This document shows positions 60,595-64,000 of a DNA stretch of 64,000 nucleotides, piece after piece. The stretch is from CAZIUL01 sp964542475 (GTDB lineage Bacteria > Planctomycetota > B15-G4 > CAYZWU01), in assembly GCA_964542475.1 (NCBI GenBank), contig CAZIUL010000005.1:62001-126000 (forward strand), written 5' to 3'. The notes under the pieces are model-generated. The model was given only the letters and a program-made list of their open reading frames with translations. It was not told the origin of the DNA and did no database searches. The position numbers and the translations under genes are program-made. How positions within the stretch are numbered: the first letter of the stretch is position 1; each line of letters opens with the position of its first letter.

Positions 60595-61677
60595 TTGGTA
60601 GCCATGAACTCAAAAAAAACCGATGGACCAAAACGCCGATCCGTCCTGCTAAAGCTTTTCTTTCGACTGCTGTTAATGGTAGTCGCCATTATCGTTGGGG
60701 TGCTCCTTGTCGAGATCTTTCTCGCAGTCTTTGCACCCTTTGGCATTGATCACTTCGCGAACCGCCGCGTCTACGAGGAGGTCTTCGTGGGGCCGGCCGG
60801 CGCACCAGGGGTGAACTACGAGCTGAAGCGCGAACGCTCTGTAGAGGCTGGAGTCCTGTACCGTACAAACAACCTCGGCGCCCGCGGCGGTGAGGTGGCT
60901 ATCCCCAAGCCGGACGGCATCTACCGTATAGTGTTTTCCGGCGATTCCAACACCTTCGGGTGGGGCGTGGCCGAGGAGGACACCTTCGTGGCGCGGGTGG
61001 AGCGCGGCCTCAATGAACGTGCTCGGCCTCCCGGCACAAAGCGTTTCGAGTGCGTGAATCTCAGCGCCTTGGCATACAATACCGTGCAGGAGGCGGCACT
61101 GTTGCGCTCCAAGGGGATGATGGCAGAGCCTGATGTGATGTGTATCGTTTTCTGCATGAACGACGTGTTAATAAAGGGGAAGGACGATGACTATGTGCGT
61201 ATCGAGCGAGACATGTTCGAGTCGCGGCGGTCAACGCTGGACCGGTTCTTCGCGGACAACCTGGGACCTTTCCTCAAACGGGCGGGACTTTACCACATCC
61301 ACGATTTCCTCACGTACCTGTTTATTTCGCGGTACAACCAGACCTATTACGAAACAGTGGAGAGATTTTTCCACGGCATCGATGAAGGCTTTGTCCTTGT
61401 GAAGGACTCTTTAAAGGAATTCAACAGGTTCGCGAAGAAGCGAGGGCTTCCGTTTGTACTGCTCGACCTGACGGGCAAGAAGGAGCTCGAGGCGCTCGCG
61501 AACGAGCACGGCTTCGGTTACGTGAACCTTTTCGATGCCGAGATCCAACGCAGCCCCGAGTATTGGAATTCGTACTGCGATCCCCACCCCAACGCCGACG
61601 GGCATGCCTTCTATGCGGGCCGGATCTTGGATGGGATCCACCCATGGATCGAGGGTGAGGAGTTTCCAGGGAGATGA
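60595..61677 (+). CDS. SGNH/GDSL-type hydrolase with N-terminal membrane anchor
   Basis: A 360-residue protein with one N-terminal membrane segment (about residues 20-45; LFFRLLLMVVAIIVGVLLVE). The SGNH hydrolase domain follows: RIVFSGDSNTFGWGVAEED carries the block I Ser, CVNLSALAYNTVQEAALL lies near block II, CIVFCMNDVLI carries the block III Asn, and CDPHPNADGHAFYAGRI carries the catalytic Asp/His of block V. It is an extracytoplasmic esterase/acetylhydrolase of unknown substrate; relatives modify surface polysaccharides. TTG 60595 has CAGGAG at correct spacing; ATG 60604 is the alternative start. Confidence 0.83.
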   Translation: MVAMNSKKTDGPKRRSVLLKLFFRLLLMVVAIIVGVLLVEIFLAVFAPFGIDHFANRRVYEEVFVGPAGAPGVNYELKRERSVEAGVLYRTNNLGARGGEVAIPKPDGIYRIVFSGDSNTFGWGVAEEDTFVARVERGLNERARPPGTKRFECVNLSALAYNTVQEAALLRSKGMMAEPDVMCIVFCMNDVLIKGKDDDYVRIERDMFESRRSTLDRFFADNLGPFLKRAGLYHIHDFLTYLFISRYNQTYYETVERFFHGIDEGFVLVKDSLKEFNRFAKKRGLPFVLLDLTGKKELEALANEHGFGYVNLFDAEIQRSPEYWNSYCDPHPNADGHAFYAGRILDGIHPWIEGEEFPGR

Positions 61678-61701
61678 TACCCGTCCCTCGATTCCAAGGA
61701 G

Positions 61702-61865
61702 CCCGTTGAAAAAGTCAGATCGGCTACGGCCGGACCTTTTGCCCGATCTCTGCGTTGCGAGATCCTCAACGAATCCCCTGAGGTTGAGGATCGTCTCCCG
61801 GCATGAAACGCAGGCACAGCGCAGTTTACGGTGCCGCAGCAGAAGAGGATGAAATATGCGGGTTA
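61702..61865 (-). repeat. Composite repeat: inverted-repeat arm joined to palindromic half-repeat
   Basis: On the plus strand: an arm of the 60177 element (61702-61745), a short hairpin (GATCCTCAAC and GTTGAGGATC around 61771-61792), then the conserved arm of the 1617 element (61781-61865). Read on the minus strand the element begins TAACCCGCATATTTCATCCT, whose TAA is the stop codon of the secretin-like gene at 61863-62855. It fills the convergent gap after the SGNH hydrolase gene. Confidence 0.75.
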
Positions 61866-62855
61866 AAACTCGAGATCGGGAAGCTCCTTCTCTTGAACCA
61901 GTTTCACGGTTAACAAGATGACATGGTTCTTGTTGTCTTTGTCCTTGCCGGGGATGGCATAGATCATGGAACCGGTGTCTTTTAGAATGGCCATGGTTTC
62001 CATTTCCACCGTTTTTGTGGCTGCTCTGGCAACGGGGCCGTGCACGGTTTCGATCTCTTCGATGGGCCGCTGGATCATCATGTTTTTTGAGGACAGGTTG
62101 AGGCCGATATTATTTTCCTGGAGCAGGGAAGCCCTGACATCAATGATGAGACCTTCCTGGAGAATTTCTATTTGGGGATCCACTATACTGTTTTTGGTGG
62201 GCTCAACATATACGTGGACTTCGTAACCGGTAATAAGGGCGATCTGGTTTATGATAGAAATTATTCCTTTCCGACCATTATTAACGAGGAGCCTGGGCGC
62301 GGAGAGAATGCAGCTTTCCTTGTCTTTTTGACATTCATCCAGCAGCTTCTTGCTTTTTTCGTCGGCAATGGTCAGAGCCACTTTTGACCCCTTCTCTCCC
62401 ATTAACCGGTTGAAGGCACCCGGAGACAGCGCGTAGTAGGTGAGCTCCACCAGGAACTGCACATCGCCGGCTGAACGCCGCGTTTCAAGGAATGACTGAA
62501 TCCATTCGTGTTGCTTGGGGCGAACCAGGGCGACCAGGGAGCTGGCGCCGATGGCCTTGACCTCTTCACGGTTTTCAACCAGGGGCGGTTGGATAAAGTC
62601 ACGGATGATATCCGCCAGGTTTTCCGTGTGTTTCCACATTTCATCGGCCACATCGATTTTTTCCTCGTGATCACCGGTACCACTTTTCACAGCCTTTGAA
62701 ATGAGCCGAATATGATTCCCGACATCGTATATTTGCAAGACCAGCGTGTTATCAGATGCGTTCATGTCGTTAGTGATGGTCGTAACTTGATCCTGTGCCG
62801 CAAGGCACGAAAGCAGGATAAAAAAGAAAAATGTACATGAAAAACATCTAGTCAT
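61863..62855 (-). CDS. Secreted secretin-like protein of a sigma/anti-sigma operon
   Basis: A 330-residue protein with a signal peptide (residues 1-20) and a region that reads like the C-terminal secretin fold: HEWIQSFLETRRSAGDVQFL, then LSAPRLLVNNGRKGIISIIN and a terminal GKDKDNKNHVILLTVKLV. Full secretins are larger and form outer-membrane pores; this one lacks the N-domains and is probably a soluble or periplasmic relative. It is the third gene after a sigma factor and an anti-sigma factor, and may be the effector or signal receiver of that module. Its stop codon is formed by the adjoining repeat. Confidence 0.65.
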   Translation of the reverse strand: MTRCFSCTFFFFILLSCLAAQDQVTTITNDMNASDNTLVLQIYDVGNHIRLISKAVKSGTGDHEEKIDVADEMWKHTENLADIIRDFIQPPLVENREEVKAIGASSLVALVRPKQHEWIQSFLETRRSAGDVQFLVELTYYALSPGAFNRLMGEKGSKVALTIADEKSKKLLDECQKDKESCILSAPRLLVNNGRKGIISIINQIALITGYEVHVYVEPTKNSIVDPQIEILQEGLIIDVRASLLQENNIGLNLSSKNMMIQRPIEEIETVHGPVARAATKTVEMETMAILKDTGSMIYAIPGKDKDNKNHVILLTVKLVQEKELPDLEF

Positions 62856-62913
62856 TGTTGAACTCCTTGTTTAGGATCAATCATCCAAGTTAACATACGC
62901 CAATTGATGTGAT

Positions 62914-63447
62914 CTAAAACTGAACGTGATCTTTACACACAATAGATGCAAAGCATATGAATCCATTTTCGATTTCCCTTTTATCAGGGATAACTATGCT
63001 GTGAGTTGAGCTCCAACCGTCCTGTGTTCGGACCATGGTGCTCTTCTCGAAGGTATTGGTGAGTGTGATCTTGTATTTGAAATCCAGAATGGTGCTCCTT
63101 GTCTGTTCGCCCGGCTCCTGGTCCTGAATCACAACATGCCGTTCCCTTTCCAGAGGCGCATTGTTGTAGGAATCCAAGAACATCCACAACAGGAAGGCAA
63201 CCGTCCCCGCAGCCAGGACCATTACCCATGTGAGTCCGTGACGTTTGGTTGACCTGGTTTCATCGACCATGGTATATGCCTCCCTGAGGACGGCCAGGCG
63301 GTCACAAAGGGAGGTCAGCTTATGGGCATGTTCCGGGTGTTCCAAAAGGTAATCCTGAACAAGTGTGTCTTTGAAAGGATCGTTTTTCTGATCCAGGATC
63401 TCCTGCACCCTGTTCCAGAACCCTTCTTTGGTTTTCATCTCAGGCAT
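62914..63447 (-). CDS. Putative anti-sigma factor with one membrane segment
   Basis: A 177-residue protein. The first 65 residues are helical and charged (KEGFWNRVQEILDQKNDPFK; LLEHPEHAHKLTSLCDRLA), with no zinc-finger Cys pair. One membrane segment lies near residues 72-92 (LTWVMVLAAGTVAFLLWMFL), and an extracytoplasmic tail is beta-like. Position directly after, and overlapping, an ECF sigma gene by eight bases makes it the likely anti-sigma factor. It has no recognised family signature, so this call rests on context and topology. ATG 63438 is an alternative start. Confidence 0.65.
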   Translation of the reverse strand: MPEMKTKEGFWNRVQEILDQKNDPFKDTLVQDYLLEHPEHAHKLTSLCDRLAVLREAYTMVDETRSTKRHGLTWVMVLAAGTVAFLLWMFLDSYNNAPLERERHVVIQDQEPGEQTRSTILDFKYKITLTNTFEKSTMVRTQDGWSSTHSIVIPDKREIENGFICFASIVCKDHVQF

Positions 63448-63934
63448 CCTTTTCTCGTGACTCAGCCAGCTTACGTCGTGCCCGGTGCAAGAGGGACTTT
63501 ACAGTGCCCTCCGGTTTGTTCAATGCTGATGCAATGTCTGATATCGATTCGTCATAGCAGTGGAAGCGAACCAGAACGTCCCGTTCCTTGGAACCGAGTC
63601 CCTCGATCAGCTTTGCGACCAGCTCTCGGTTTTCGATCTCACTCCTGGAAGGCGCCTGGATTTCCGATACCCGGTCACCTAACAGGCCGGGTGCCTGTCC
63701 CCTTTTCAGGCGATGGTCTAGAAAGGCGCGGAAAGCGGTTTTTTTGAGCCAGCCGTAAAGCGATCCCTCCGGTTCAAAGGCATGGCGGTACCGCAAGGCG
63801 CGTTCCACCACATCGTGTAGAAGGTCTTCGCCTTCTTCCGGAGCCAATCTCTGGAGAAAGGCCTTGAGCTTCGGAATTTCCGCTGCCAGTTGATTGTCCG
63901 ATGTTTCCACCGGTTTGGTACGATTGTTTGCCAT
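63440..63934 (-). CDS. ECF-type RNA polymerase sigma factor
   Basis: A 164-residue compact ECF sigma factor. Region 2 is EDLLHDVVERALRYRHAFEP followed by LYGWLKKTAFRAFLDHRLKR. Region 4 is LGSKERDVLVRFHCYDESIS followed by DIASALNKPEGTVKSLLHRA. It heads a three-gene operon with a putative anti-sigma factor and a secretin-like protein. In the 66 bp upstream, GCAACC (63972-63977 on the minus strand) resembles the -35 element of ECF-controlled promoters, which would fit autoregulation; the ribosome binding site is weak. Confidence 0.85.
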   Translation of the reverse strand: MANNRTKPVETSDNQLAAEIPKLKAFLQRLAPEEGEDLLHDVVERALRYRHAFEPEGSLYGWLKKTAFRAFLDHRLKRGQAPGLLGDRVSEIQAPSRSEIENRELVAKLIEGLGSKERDVLVRFHCYDESISDIASALNKPEGTVKSLLHRARRKLAESREKDA

Positions 63935-64000
63935 TGTTCTTATAGTACACTTACCTGCAAGAGATGAAAAAGGTTGCAGCGAATTGAAATTAATACGAAA

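Overview
The window is a contiguous piece of a bacterial chromosome with moderately high GC. It comes from a dissimilatory sulfate (or sulfite) reducer, most likely Desulfobacterota or a relative. The evidence is a complete, reductive-type sulfate respiration gene set (sat, aprBA, qmoCAB, dsrAB, dsrD, dsrN, dsrL, dsrC, dsrMKJOP) with no dsrEFH visible. I see no rRNA, tRNA, CRISPR array, transposase or phage gene. Exact lineage cannot be fixed by eye.

Layout. 1-1145: an ECF sigma / zinc-finger anti-sigma pair with a truncated downstream gene at the left edge. 1146-2161: non-coding, holding a 180-bp imperfect palindrome. 2162-17154: housekeeping and envelope genes (two radical SAM/B12-type enzymes, polysaccharide deacetylase, TMTC-like membrane TPR protein, ribBA, gyrA, M48 protease, CoA-binding protein, RluA-type pseudouridine synthase, flippase). 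17173-23406: a minus-strand operon of two AlkP-superfamily membrane enzymes, both with Thr at the nucleophile position, plus a glycerophosphodiester phosphodiesterase. 23773-31121: secreted beta-helix protein, class IV aminotransferase, a second ECF sigma / zinc-finger pair followed by an outer-membrane porin, and an SDR reductase.

31247-57729 is the core. A membrane pyrophosphatase gene (hppA) is divergent from sat. From sat onward everything runs on the plus strand for 24 kb. Sat activates sulfate and releases pyrophosphate, which HppA can use to pump ions. AprBA reduces APS to sulfite with electrons from membrane QmoCAB. DsrAB (activated by DsrD, with a siroheme-type cofactor modified by DsrN) reduces sulfite onto DsrC. 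DsrMKJOP re-reduces the DsrC trisulfide from the quinone pool. DsrL may link NAD(P)H to DsrAB or DsrC. hemA overlaps the end of dsrP and supplies tetrapyrrole precursors. Three poorly understood genes lie inside the island: a small zinc-ribbon-like protein, a YkgJ-type Cys-cluster protein and an RsbRD_N-domain protein.

57892-63934: a secreted EEP-family nuclease/phosphatase, an unknown membrane-anchored protein, an SGNH hydrolase, and a third ECF sigma / anti-sigma module ending in a secretin-like secreted protein. Intergenic DNA across the window carries several dispersed repeat families. In one of them the first three bases of the conserved arm form the stop codon of the gene before it, at two separate loci.
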